64,000 nucleotides of DNA, taken from NCBI RefSeq assembly GCF_001641265.1, contig NW_020167537.1, forward strand, positions 496,001-560,000, written 5' to 3'. Shown piece by piece: positions 22,793 through 34,473 of the stretch (position 1 is its first letter; each line of letters begins with the position of its first letter). A program made the translations under genes and the position numbers. This DNA is from Pseudogymnoascus destructans. Lineage: Eukaryota; Ascomycota; Leotiomycetes; Thelebolales; Thelebolaceae. Under the pieces are notes generated by a model that was not told where the DNA came from, ran no database searches, and worked only from the letters and a program-made list of their open reading frames with translations.

Positions 22793-25027
22793 TCAAACAC
22801 CAACAGCAACGCCCTCATACATCCTCTCCACCGTCTTTCCCCCCATCCCGGGCACCCCAACCAGCTGCCCCAGACTCTCGATTTTCCCCCCCTCTTCCTC
22901 AGCCTGCAAGTCTAAAAACTCAAGTAGATCCCTTGCCTTCTTCGCCCCGATCCCATTGAGCCCCTTAATCTGCCCAATGTCACGGGAGTTCACTGCATCG
23001 AGGATGAAGCGCTTGCGTGGCGTAAGGGCCGCCGCTTCGTCACCAAAGGTGAAGACGAAGGGCTTTGAAGCTTTGGGCTTGCGGGTCTTAAGAGGCTTGT
23101 GGCTGTCATCGTCGTCGTAGGAGTCTTCATCGGCAACGATAGAGCCGCTGAAATCATCATCGTCGTTCATCTTCCGCTTCTTCGACGCTGGCGCCTCGGA
23201 GACAGCCTCGAAAGATGGCGCTGGAGTGGGAAGTTGCTGAATAGGTCTCGTGGCCAAATGTCCGCTCGTAGGTAGACTCTGGTGCTTCTGTGCCATCACA
23301 TGATGCTGCTCCTCTTCCTTCTTCGTCCTGATTCTCGCACGTAGTGCCTCAATCTTCCTCTCCAGCTTAACCTGGCCAGGGAAATACGGCAATGCCATCT
23401 CGTACATCTTCAACGCGCTGCTATCCTGCCCATGCTCTTTATGCTGCTTCGCCATCAACAGGAACCTTAGCCCCTCATTCCGTGCATCCTCTGCTGCCCC
23501 ATTACTCTCCTCGATCTTGCGCTCCAGCGCGTCCAGGCGACGCTGCACCTCATCACTCACCGCAGCGGGGATGGGCGCAGGCGCCGTCTGCGCAGCGCGC
23601 GAGGCTAGGATTTCGGAAACCTTGCGCTCGACCATCTCTTCAATTTTGGCGGCCGACAGCTCAGGAGCAGGTGCTCGACTGGATAAAGCTGGGCGCGTGG
23701 TTCTCGAAGGACGGGCGCTGTCTGACAAGCGCTTCGAGTTCGTCCGTATGACAGTCGTAGCTGGCTTTGTAGGCTTGGTACGGTCCGAGTAAACTGAGAA
23801 AGCCTTCATCGGTTTGTCTCCTGCCTTCGTGGTAGCAGCAGCTGGCGCTATGTTCGTATTGTGTGCATTTGCCAGAGGGCGCAATGGCTGTCGATTGATC
23901 GTCGATCCTGAGAGACTGGACATCGATTTCGGATGTTGCTTGAAAACCACTTCATTCTCAATCTCGCGGACCTCGATCCTCTTGGCCCTGGAACTAACGT
24001 TCAAGCTGCTCAGCGTATCGAGATGATAGCTTCGAAGCGGGGCCAGATTCAGTACCATAATAGTTATGCCACTGTTCTGCCCTAGCGACAAGATCCTAGT
24101 CATCTTCGACTCCCTGTACGGGACTCTCTTGTCCCCTCTGCTAATTGCATCAATGCACTGGCTCAGGACGAACAAGCTCTTGTTGATGCTAGCAGACTCC
24201 ACCATCCTCTCCTTCCCGTTTTCAGTGCGGCGGTTATCCTCTGATCCAGCCAAGTCAATGGCTGAAGCAGTGCTTATCCTCAATTCGTCGTCCGTTGTCT
24301 GAATAACCTTCACCATCAAGATAGCATGGCTACGCGAACTCTGCGCGTTTAGTTTCGTGCCAGCTGTACTGCGATTGTTGTTCGCCTCAATATATAAACC
24401 CTCGAAGTCCTTCAAGTCATTGCATTCACGCTCTGACAGGCCAACCACGATTGTCTTCCCATCCTTTTCGCGCAATGGCAATCCAGCCGGCAGGCGCTTA
24501 TCTGGCGACTCCAGAAGGTCGAAGACCTTGTCATTATAGATTTCGTAGTACGACAGCGACACAGATACCGACGTCTCACCCCCGGAATCCTTGACCACCT
24601 TTCGCCCACGTCTATAAATGCCGCTGAGCAACCTGGGGATGACACCACGCTCCGAGAGCTTCAAGCCACCACGCATTGTGTGCGTCTTCCCTGTCCCCGT
24701 AACTCCGTATGCGAAGATCGTGACATCGAGTCCCTGAAATAGGGCTTTGAGATGTGGAGAAACTGTCTGCGGTTAAAAAACCGGTCATAGGGCAAATTCA
24801 TCCGTCAAGGACCTACCTTCGTTCGTGAAGAGCTCCTCCTGGCTCGTGCTCTGGTCGTAGACGCCATTGAACGCGAAGCTGAACTCCTCGGCCTCGTTCC
24901 TCGGGTTCGGTATGCGAACAATGTTCATCGGCTTCCCATCCTCGCTGGCTTCCGCTCGCACAATCGTATCCTTCTCGAGCTCCTTGCTCAGGGTGGGCCG
25001 TATCCTGGCAACAACACGCACAGACAT
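22793..25027 (-). CDS. Kinesin-10-like motor (KIF22/Kid/Nod type) with C-terminal HhH
   Basis: This is a microtubule motor likely to act on chromosome arms. There are two exons on the minus strand, 25027-24817 and 24762-22793, giving about 726 aa. The 54-nt intron uses the second AG of a tandem acceptor (GCAGACAG); only that choice joins FTNE to VSPHLKALFQG in frame. The motor domain is N-terminal (about residues 1-350): RVVARIRP, Walker A GVTGTGKTHTM, switch I LNAQSSRSHA, switch II AIDLAGSEDN, and VPYRESKMTRIL. A low-complexity, partly coiled region follows (LDALERKIEESNGAAEDARN). The last 70 residues contain a double helix-hairpin-helix, IKGLNGIGAKKARDLLEF and LVGVPGMGGKTVERMY, which KIF22-type kinesins use for DNA contact. 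It is divergent from AIM24, with about 330 bp between starts. Confidence 0.9.
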
Positions 25028-25360
25028 TATCAATATAGGCAGCCTTCGCAATGCAGTAAGGACAGTAAAAAAGTGTCGTCTAAATTAAAAAGATGAAAAA
25101 GAACCTCCCTCCCCGTGCTGCTGGTTGCCGAGTATCAAAGAATTGGGTGAGTTGTCGTTGACGCAATTGATGTAAGTAGCGGTGAAAGCACGAAGGGGAA
25201 GGGGCAAACACCAGTACGTGGTTGACGGGGTGACGGAGCTTCCAATTATTGCCGCCTCCCACCGCCTACCTGGCAACCCGACCCGACCATTCCCAAAAGT
25301 GGGCGAAAGTTGGCGAGCACGAGCATCCAACCGAATTGCGACGCAGCATTTGACATCAGT

Positions 25361-26608
25361 ATGCGCGGGCATACATCACTAACAGGAGCTGCGGGACACT
25401 GCCGACCAGCCCGCCGCCTTGTCCCTCATATCCAGCGCCGAGCGATCCAGATCACTGCGGCTCCGACGTCAGAGACGCCAATTACTGGCGAAGACCCGTT
25501 CAGCAGCCCGGGCGAGTTGTCAAGCACAGCAGGTGGGATGCACTCGAATATTCGCGTCCTATTATTACTAACTACAGACAGATGCGCGCTTTGAGGTTAT
25601 TGGCGCGCCATATTCCCTTCTCTCGGTTTCATTATCAGCATCGCAACGTCTATACACAAGGCGGGGCACTTTAGTTGGCGTCAGTGGGAAGGTTGAAAAT
25701 GTACATGTAAACATGCAGCGGTTGCATAGCAAAGCTAACGATCAAAGGCACAATCGACCCTCTCCCTCCTAGAGCCGTTTCGACGAGCCGCACTAGGCAT
25801 CCCATTTCTTTACCAGCGCATTACATCGACTAGCCCGATCACAGCCCTCATCTCTACGAAATCACCAATCACATCACTCGTCGTCGTGCACCTCAATGGC
25901 ACCGTCGACTGGATGGTTATACAGCGGAACGCGCTTCTCGCATGGACCGGCCACACCCTCTCCGTCACGCCCCGGTTAAACACGTCAATGACCATCGCGC
26001 ACTGGGGCAATTCACAGATCCGCGGCCGCGGCCTCGTTGCCTTCTCCGGCTCAGGCCAGATCTATCAAGTCACGCTCAAAGCAGGGGAGGAATACGTCGC
26101 GCATCCCGGTAACGTAGTGGCATACACCATGAGCGAGCACCCGCCGCTACCCTACCGCTTCAAGTCCTCCAACTTCCGCTTTCAGGTCCCCAACCTCGGA
26201 TTTATCCGCCTTCTACAGAGCGTCAAGTTCTTCCGCGTCATGTTCGAGACGAAGACGTGGCGCACGGTGGCGAACCTCGCGTACACGCTGAGGACGTCAG
26301 CGCGCCGGACTATCTGGGGCGACCGGCTGTTTTTGCAGTTTCATGGCCCAACGACGCTACTGTTGTCGTCGAGAGCGTCGCGGATTAGCGATGTAATGAC
26401 GACGAGGGATGTCAATGAAGTGGCGGATAGTCCGGCTGGGTCGGTGCAGGATGCGGTGACGTTGGCGAGGGAGCCGCTGGTTGAGGCGGAGGTGGCGCCG
26501 CTGACAAAGGTGGATGCGCTTACGGGCTTCCACGTTGCCAGCGTCGGTAAGGACGGGAAAGTTAAGTTTGGTGAGGCGGCGAGCGGTGCCGACGATGTTA
26601 AGAGGTAG
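25361..26608 (+). CDS. AIM24: AIM24-family mitochondrial protein
   Basis: Altered-inheritance-of-mitochondria 24 proteins are needed for normal inner-membrane organisation in yeast; the biochemical role is unclear. My model has three exons, 25361-25532, 25582-25700 and 25748-26608, giving 383 aa. The first residues (RPARRLVPHIQRRAIQI) are basic and free of acids, like a mitochondrial presequence. Intron 1 ends in a tandem acceptor (ACAGACAG), and the second AG is needed to read ADARFEVIGAPYSLLSVSLSA. Intron 2 (branch GCTAAC) joins GKVEN to AQSTLSLLEPFRR. The remainder is the AIM24 beta domain: PITSLVVVHLNGTVDWMV, GQIYQVTLKAGEEYVAHPG and DRLFLQFHGPTTLLLSS. An in-frame ATG at 25310 would lengthen the N-terminus. 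A frame starting at 25886 alone would miss half the domain. Confidence 0.88.
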
Positions 26609-26999
26609 AGGGGTGTGGGTAGTAGGGAAGTGTATTACTGGTTATTGCGCGGGGGTTAAAAAGGGGATATATTGTACGATCAGTGATACAGTAGTAGAAG
26701 TAGTACTGTAGTATGAGTCTGTACCACGTTGGTAATCTTTGCTCATGCAAGGTCGCGGCACCTCTGCCGTCTTACATGGGAAACTGCTAAATCCGATCCG
26801 ATGCCTGTCGGTGCATGATGTCGTAGTACGTGATGAACGTGGTGGACCTGGTGAAGGCGTGCGCGTAATATGGAGTAATTTGTCCGTGACTCTGTCTATG
26901 AAGATGCTACACAAACGTGAAGATATTCCATACTATTATGCGGAGAGAAAGATACTATACGCAGAGACGTGTTATTGACTCCTTTCAATGGCTTTCTTC
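26609..26999. other. Intergenic downstream of AIM24
   Basis: About 390 bp with no recognisable gene, repeat or RNA. It presumably contains the AIM24 3' UTR. Confidence 0.5.
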
Positions 27000-27501
27000 T
27001 TTTCTCCATGCGGATTTATATCGTGGATTCATAGTCGGACTCGGTGTTCGACAGTGAGCCGTAAGAGCGAAGGATCGCAGCGAACCCAGAGAGCGAAAGG
27101 CCAACCTGATCGGTTCCCAAGGATCGATCATCCCCCGCGAACTTCACGTTTGGGTACAATGGCAGGGAGCTGGACCAATTTGCACGGAGAGCACAGAGCA
27201 AAGGGAAACGCGCAATTTTAAAGGGCCAATTCCACATAACTACAGAGGAATTACGCTCCCAAGTCATTGAGGCCGAGGAGGCCACCCAGAAAGCGACTAC
27301 CAAAGGCAAGAGTACAGCGACAAATATCACTGTACCTGACCAAACCGAGAATGTCGAGGAGGATGAGAACCCAGAAGAAGTATATGGCTGCATTATAGTT
27401 GAATACTAAAGTAATAATACTCTACTTTTCGCTTTCTTCGTGGTCGGTCTTCCCCCACTATCCCGTTTACGCCATTCTCCCGGTTACGCCACGACTTACG
27501 T
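27000..27501 (+). mobile_element. 3' remnant of an H/G-like DDE transposon (element I)
   Basis: The translation near 27200-27408 reads KGKRAILKGQFHITTEELRS and ends VYGCIIVEY before a stop. It corresponds to the C-terminal segment GKRIKLQGEFVFSTEEVL of element G. It is followed at 27455-27501 by the same terminal repeat as element H (17-bp units TGGCGTAAACGGGATAG and TGGCGTAACCGGGAGAA on the minus strand). TA follows at 27502-27503. Everything upstream of the C-terminus is gone. Its orientation is opposite to H. Confidence 0.72.
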
Positions 27502-27845
27502 TATCCATTAGCCCTGTCACATGGCAGCCTACCCCGCTTGCCCCCTGTGACTCACACGTCACGTTACTAGGCCCTGGCCCTGTAACCATGACATCATGTT
27601 ACTGTAGCCGTAACAAATGGGGGGAAAAAATGGATGGGAAATCTACACAATTATGTGCTTCGTTTAAGGACAAGTTGGAGCAGTGTATTGCAGTCAATGG
27701 GGGGAACAACTTCCGTGGGTAGATCAATAGTACAAGTAGAGTATGTAACGTGCATGTATAACGAAAGTGCCAAACAAGCGAAAGTGCCAAAATCATGCGG
27801 TGACCAACCCCCCCAACTAAATGTTAAATTCCTCCACAACAAAAC

Positions 27846-30437
27846 ATGCGCCATAAAAATGATGAAAGCAAATTAGTGCTAGCTATCCAAGCTATGCAAA
27901 GCGACCCAAATTTGCGCCTTCGAGTTGCAGCTAGGATCTATTCCGTAGACCACCGCAAGCTACGTCACCGTTTACAAGGCGTACCTTCACGACGCGATAT
28001 CCAAGCCAACTTACGGAAATTAAGTAACCTAGAGGAATCAGTTCTTGTTCAGTATATACTTGACTTAGCTGCTAAAGGGTTCCCTCCTCAGTTGTCTATT
28101 GTTGAAGATATGGCAAATCGACTACTTGCAACACGCGACGCGCCACGCGTCGGGCCACATTGGGCTTCAAACTTTGTTAAGCGCCATGTAGAGCTCCGGA
28201 CACGCTTCCAGCGAAAATATGACTACCAGAGGGCTAAGTGCGAAGATCCAGAAGTCATTCGTGGCTGGTTTGAGCTTGTATGGAGCACAATTCTAAAGTA
28301 TGGCATCAACAATGCAGATATCTACAACTTTGATGAGACTGGGTTTATGATGGGCGTCATCTCAAGCGCAACGGTAGTAACGAGCTCAGATGGGCAAAGG
28401 CAAAAAAGGTGCAGCCTGGCAATCGGGAATGGGTTACAGTAATCCAAGGCGTTAGTTCTCAAGGTTGGGCAGTGCCGCCATTTGTCATTGTGGCAGGTAA
28501 AAACCACCTTGCATCTTGGTATGAGAATAGCGGATTTCCAGCAGATTGGGTAATCGCTGTTACTGCAAATGGCTGGACTACAAACGAGAGAGGTATGGAT
28601 TGGATTCAGCATTTTGAGAAGCACACAAAGCCCCGGAGTGTTGGTGGTTATCGCTTGTTAGTCCTTGATGGTCATGAGAGCCACCACTCAGACAAGTTTG
28701 AGGAGTACTGCAAAGAACACAACATTATTATGCTTTGTATGCCTGCTCACTCTTCCCATATACTCCAACCACTTGATGTTGGCTGTTTTGGTCCATTAAA
28801 GAGAGCTTACAGTCAGCAAATTGAAGATATGATGCGGGCTCATATTATTCACATTACTAAGGATGACTTCTTTCCTGCCTTCCACGCTGCATTTAACATT
28901 GCAATGACAGAAAGCAATATTCAGGGAGGGTTCCGAGGTGCTGGGCTTCTTCCATTTAGCCCTGAGAGTGTAATATCTACACTTGACCTTAGGTTTAAGA
29001 CTCCAACACCTCCAACCTCTCGCCCAAACACCGCTCAACCATGGGTTTCTCAGACACCAAATAACCCAACTGAAGCTGTATCACAGTCTACTTTCATTAA
29101 AAACTGAATTGCACATCATCAAAATAGCTCTCCAACCTCAATCTATGCAGCTGTTGACCAGTTTACAAAGGGTGCATCGCAAATAATGCATCAATTAGCA
29201 TTGTTAAAAGCAGAGAACCAAAACCTGTGACAGGCAAATGAAGTGCTAAGCAAGCGCCGGAGAGCTAAAAAAACATGACTACAGCAAGGAGGATCACTTA
29301 GTCAACAGGTAGCACAGGAGCTACAGGACGAGAGGGACGTTGTGCAGCAAGTAGAGCAAGAAATAAGGGCAAGTAGTGGTTGGAAGCCAAGGGAAGAAAC
29401 CCATGCTGTAATGGTGGGTGCACCAGATGTGAGAATCTAGCCACCCAAGGAAGGGATGATTTTACTAAGACAACACACTGTCTTAGGAAACAGAGCCAAA
29501 GGGTTGTAGCTTAGACTATTCCACAACGCAGCAATCAGGTGTGTGATGTAGTGAAGTGGTTCAGACAAGTTGCAACAAATGTTGAGTCTGGGAACTCAGG
29601 GGTAAGTCAGAGGTTAACACCTCACTGACTTTTCAGAAACAAGGAGTAACAAGATGAATGCTTGGAAGCTTGGAAAAGACGTGGAAGTATGTGATAGTCG
29701 ATTTACTGTATTGCCTGCTTGCCCTTTCTTAAGGAAAGGGCAATCCTATTTATGCCAAAGGAGTGTAGTTCTCTCATTTTCCATGACTTTCCATGACTAA
29801 CCAGGCTTGGTAAATGTATTAGAAATCAAGTGCGACCCACAACTAGCTTGCTAATCATGTAGTGAACGTAAGAGAATCCCATAGAACCATCTCTTGGGTT
29901 CCTAGCCTATAGGAAGTGAAAAGGAGGTCCAAGGTCAGAGTACCTATAGATAAATTATGTCATAACTTAACCAATCTTGTGGGTAACTAAGGAGCGATGA
30001 CGTGTAATGAATCATAGAGGGTTGTAGAAGCTTCTAGAGCTATCGTTCATGTTCCTAGCCTCTAGTTGGTAGAGATATGCCATGTGGTAGTATTGGCCCA
30101 CCCCCTTAAGGAGGAGATTTTCTTAATAACTTGTTCAATGAGTGTCCAAATGATATGCTGTGATGTATGTAGCATAAACAGATGTAGTAGAAGAGTTTGC
30201 AGCAATCGTTGAGTAGTATTGCTTCTGTTGTTGGTGTGATAAGCCAAGATATGTATGGTGACTTGTAGGTTTGAGGAGGAGATTTCTAAGTTTGCTCTTG
30301 AGTTTGATAGCAAACTGAGTGCAACGAATGTCAGTATGACACATGCACGTCGCTGTGGCAAGTGTGGTGAGACTGGACACAATGCGCGCACTTGTCAGAT
30401 TGTAATAGACAGGTCTGAGGAAGAGGACTCTGAGTAG
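27846..30437 (+). pseudogene. Frameshifted DDE transposase of element C
   Basis: The coding content equals element B plus the 3' part. There is a frameshift near 28393, stops at TGA 29105-29107, a TGA near 29228 and TGA-CTA near 29276. An open tail follows and runs to TAG 30435-30437. That tail encodes a CCHC knuckle, CGKCGETGHNARTC, and is split by the solo LTR at 29407-30341. Catalytic motifs YNFDETGF, LLVLDGHESHH and LQPLDVGCF are all present, but in two frames. Confidence 0.88.
29407..30341. repeat. Solo LTR (0.93-kb family) with CATGC target duplication
   Basis: This 935-bp copy runs TGTAATGGTGGGTGC to CAGTATGACA. The direct repeat CATGC lies at 29402-29406 and 30342-30346. Comparison with the uninterrupted sister element D (GAAACCCGTGCCCGTCGC) shows the empty site, so boundaries and duplication are certain. 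It interrupts the zinc-knuckle tail of element C's transposase and is younger than C. Confidence 0.95.
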
Positions 30438-30959
30438 TTTTAATTAATTTATATTGTTGTGGTGGATTTATCGCAATTCTTATGGGGTAGTCGCGATATT
30501 TTGGCACTTTCGCTTGTTTGGCACTTTCGTTATACATGCACGTTATCTAAAGAAGCTTTAATGCTAGAATTTGAAGATCATATTGCAAATAAAGGAAATA
30601 TTTCTCTTACTTTAGATGCATAGACAGCAAGTAATCAAACACAGTACTTAGGAATTACAGTGTAAGTTATTCTTTATTATATTTAATCTGTACTAATATT
30701 TAATAGACATTGGATTACTAGGAGCTTTGTTTTAAAATCAAAGTTATTAGATATGGTTGATTTACAAGAAAATCATATAGGGAAATATTTATTTCAAGTA
30801 TTAAAGGAAACTTTAAATAACTTTAAAATATTTGAAAATATTCAAAGGTAACGTGGTTTATCAGTACGTCGGACATATCAGTATCTCGGAGACTTTTCAT
30901 TGGCATTCTACTTTGAATATCAATAAATCAACCATAACATATTAAATTAACTATAACTA

Positions 30960-32819
30960 ACGTACATGTATAGCGAAAGCGCCAAACAAGCGAAAGCGCC
31001 AAAATGATGCGGTGACCAAACCCCCCAACTAAATGTTAAATTCCTCAACAACAAAACATGCCCCATAAAAACGATGAAAGCCAATTAGTGCTAGCTATCC
31101 AGGCTATGCAAAGCGACCCAAAGTTACGCCTTTGAGTTGCTGCTAGGATCTATTCTGTGGACCACCGCAAGCTAGGTCGTCGTCTAGAAGGTGTACCTTC
31201 ACGACGCGATATCCAAGCCAACTCACGGAAATTAACTAACCTAGAGGAGTCCGTCCTTGTTCAGTATATACTCGACCTAGCTGCCAAAGGGTTTCCTCCT
31301 CGGCTGTCTGTTGTTGAAGATATGGCAAGTCGACTACTTGCAACACGCGACGCGTCACGCGTTGGGTCGCGTTGGGCTTCAAACTTTGTTAAGCGGCGTG
31401 TAGAGCTCCAGACACGCTTTCAGCGCAAATACGACTACCAGAGGGCTAAGTGCGAAGATCCAGAAGTTATTAATGGCTGGTTTGAGCTTGTGTGTAACAC
31501 AATTGCGAAATATGGTATCGATGAAGCAGATATCTACAACTTTGATGAGACTGGGTTTATGATGGGCGTTATCTCAACTGCTATGGTTGTAACAAGCTCA
31601 GACGGGCGGGCAAAAGCAAAGAAGGTACAGCCTGGTAATCGGGAATGGGTTACAGTAATCCAAGGCGTTAGTTCTCAAGGTTGGGCAGTACCACCATTTA
31701 TCATTGTTGCAGGCAAAAACCACCTTACATCTTGGTATGAGAATAGTGGATTTTCAAGCGATTGGGTGATTTCTGTTACTGAAAATGGCTGGACTACAAA
31801 CGAGAGAGGCATGGATTGGATTCAGCACTTTGAGAAGCATACAAAGGCCCAGAGTGTTGGTGGTTATCGCTTGTTAGTCCTTGATGGTCATGAGAGCCAC
31901 CACTCAGATGAGTTTGAGGAGTACTGCAAGGAACACAACATTATTACGCTTTGTATGCCTGCTCACTCTTCTCATCTACTCCAGCCACTTGATGTTGGCT
32001 GTTTCGGCCCGTTAAAGCAGGCCTATGGTCGGCAAATTGAAGATATGATGCAGGCTCATATTTCTCATATTACAAAGGATGACTTCTTTCCTGCCTTCCA
32101 CGCTGCATTTAACACTACAATGACGGAAAGTAACATTCGAGTCGGGTTCCGAGGGGCAGGGCTTCTTCCATTTGACCCTGAGAGAGTGATATCTACACTT
32201 GATCTTAAGTTAAGGACACCAACGCCTCCAAGCTCCCGCCCAGGTACTGCTCAACCTTGGGTTTCTCAGACACCAAACAACCCAATTGAAGCTATGTCAC
32301 AGTCTACATTTATTAAAACTTGGATTTCACGCCATCAAAATAGCTCTCCAACCTCAATCTATGCAGCTGTTGACCAGTTTACAAAGGGTGCATCGCAAAT
32401 AATGCATCAATTAGCACTGCTAAAGGGAGAGAACCAAAACCTACGACAGGCAAATGAAGTACTAAGCAAGCGCCGGAGAGCTAGGAAAACATGACTACAG
32501 CAAGGAGGATCACTTAGTCAACAAGGGGCGCAAGAGCTACAGGATGAGAGGGATGTTGTGCAGCAGGTAGAGCAGGAAATAAGGGCAAGCCGTGGTCGGA
32601 AGCCAAGGGAAGAAACCCGTGCCCGTCGCTGTGGCAAGTGTGGTGAGACTGGGCACAATGCGCGCACGTGTCAGATTGTAATAGACACCTCTGAGGAAGA
32701 GGACTCCGAGTAGTTTCAATTGATTTCTAATGTTGTGGTAGATTTATCGCAATGTTTGTCGTGAGGGTAGATAATTTTGGCGCTTTCGCTTGTTTGGCGC
32801 TTTCGCTATACATGTACGT
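30960..32819 (+). mobile_element. Element D: Fot1/pogo-like transposon inserted in element F
   Basis: It is 1860 bp with TA at 30958-30959 and 32820-32821. The termini are ACGTACATGTATAGCG, then GCGAAAGCGCCAAA in two copies 17 bp apart. It differs from the B/C terminal repeat mainly by GCGCC for GTGCC. It is nearly identical to element E at 47100-48959 in the opposite orientation. Confidence 0.94.
31058..32713 (+). pseudogene. DDE transposase of element D with two in-frame TGA codons
   Basis: The frame runs MPHKNDESQLVLAIQAMQ to the final TAG at 32711-32713, with no frameshift. It has two stops: a TGA near 31133, where element B has CGA, and TGA-CTA near 32491. Between them an open frame of 445 codons holds the CENPB-type HTH and the full DDE core (YNFDETGF, LLVLDGHESHH, LQPLDVGCF). 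After the second TGA about 70 codons stay open and end in the CCHC knuckle CGKCGETGHNARTC. Element E has the same two stops. Both are explained by CGA-to-TGA change; the second may alternatively be read through (see findings). Confidence 0.88.
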
Positions 32820-34473
32820 TAAGCGGAATCAGATGAACTAGACATATCTATAGCTTCTTGACAAGTTCGCGCATTATGACCAGCTTTTCCACAGATCCCA
32901 CAGCATCGCCTAGATGGTTGCCCCTCCTTGCGACTACCCCCAACTGCACGTACGTCGCGTCGTACCTGCTCATCCACATCCTTCTGTGCAATAATAGCCT
33001 GTGCATCCTCTACTATAAGTGCACCTCCTTCACGGACACGAGCCTTTTTAGCCCTGCGGCGTTTGCTAAGGGCTTCGTTGGCTGCTCGAAGGGTACGTAC
33101 CTCAGCAGACAGAAGGGTGTTCTCATGTGCTAGTCGCTCCGTACCCTTTGCCAATGCAATAACTGTCCCGAAGAGTGGAGTTGGCGAGCTTCCTTGGTGA
33201 CGGGCAATTCGATTTCGAACGAGGGTTGTTTGTGAAAGAGCTTCAGTTGGGTTGGAAGGGGTCTGGGAGACCCAAGGGTTGGTGTTGGCAGTAGAGGGTC
33301 TAGAGGGAGTTGGAGTCCGTAACCTCACGTCAAGCTTTGAAAGCACTGCTTGCGGGTCCAAAGGCACTAAGCCAGCTCCGCGGAACCCGGACTGGGCGTT
33401 ATGGGCTGTCATGGATTCCAGATATGCTGCTCTAAAGGCGAGAAAGAACTCGACCTTGGTAATGTGGTTGATATGAGCCTTAATGAAGGTCTCAATCTGC
33501 CGACCATATGCCCGCTTCAACACACTAAAGCACCCGACATCAAGTGGCTGAGTTAAATGAGACGAGTGGGGAGGTAGTCCAAGAGTTATAATGTTGTGTG
33601 CCTTGCAGTACTCTTGGAACTCGGCCGATTCATGACTCTCGTGCCCGTCTAACACCAGCATTCGATATGGACCCCTTGCACGAACAGCAGTATGTTTGTC
33701 GAAGTGTTTAACCATTCTAGACCCATCTCATTGTTTGTCCATCCATTGCTTGTCGGTTTAACAACCCAGTTGTGTGGAAGGCCGCCGTCTGTATACCAAT
33801 TTGCAAGATGATTCTTGCCTTTAACTACCAAAAATGGAGGAATACTCCAGCCGTCACTGTTAATACAAGCAATCGCTGTAGCCCATTCCCGATTCCCTGG
33901 CTGAACTGCCTTACCTCTGCCAAGTCGATCTGCACGGGTAACAACCATTGCAGGGCAAATCACACCCATCATAAACCCAGTTTCGTCAAAGTTATAGAAG
34001 TCGCAGTCCAAAACACCATATTTTGCCCTCATATTTTCCACTAGTCGAAACCACGCGCCAATTAGTTCAGGATCTTCGCACAAGGCCCTTTGGAAGTCGT
34101 AAACGCGATTAAAACGCGTCTTTAATTCTGGACGTCGTTGTACAAATCGGTGGGCCCAGAGCTTCCCGACGCGCCTGCCTCCACACGATTCGAGTATAAA
34201 ATTTGCCATATCTTCTACACCAGCAAGCCGGGGTGCAAATCCTCTTAAATCCATATCAAGTATATTTCGAATAACCACCTCCTCTCCTAGTATAGTTAAT
34301 TTCATCATTGCAGGCCGGCGTTCGTAGACAGTAGTTCGGCCGTTCATTCTGTTGCAGAGTGTAGAATGAGGTACTTCATAGAGCTTAGCAGCCTTCCGAC
34401 GACTTATATTTTTTGATGTTCGGATAGCCTCGATAGCTAGAATGATTTTTGCTTCTTGGGTAATCACTGACAT
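32819..34473 (-). pseudogene. DDE transposase of element F with one frameshift
   Basis: On the minus strand the first part (34473-about 33700) starts MSVITQEAKIILAIEAIR. It covers the HTH domains and YNFDETGF (first catalytic Asp). The second part (33715-32819) covers LVLDGHESH, LTQPLDVGCF and a C-terminal CCHC knuckle CGICGKAGHNARTC. The two frames overlap near 33650-33715, so one small frameshift is the only lesion. The stop codon now uses the TA duplicated by element D's insertion. The relic at 41184-45557 is a decayed relative. Confidence 0.88.

Larger units (their letters stand above)
27748..30543 (+). mobile_element. Element C: full-length but dead Fot1/pogo-like transposon carrying a solo LTR
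   Basis: TA flanks both ends (27746-27747 and 30544-30545). The terminal repeats are ACGTGCATGTATAACG with CGAAAGTGCCAAA repeated at 17-bp spacing. Without the 935-bp LTR and its duplicated CATGC the element is 1856 bp. It shares its inactivating lesions with element B. Its right flank is the hAT relic; its left flank is unrelated unique DNA. Element B has the other half of the hAT relic on its left, which is the basis of a finding below. Confidence 0.92.

Noticed and set aside
22743..24026. Plus-strand frames across the kinesin gene
   Set aside because: They are antisense shadows. The minus strand carries the kinesin motor and HhH motifs.
25886..26608. AIM24 as a single-exon gene starting at 25886
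   Set aside because: The homologous domain continues in frame upstream (FLYQRITSTSPITALI), and two upstream exons with good splice signals complete it.
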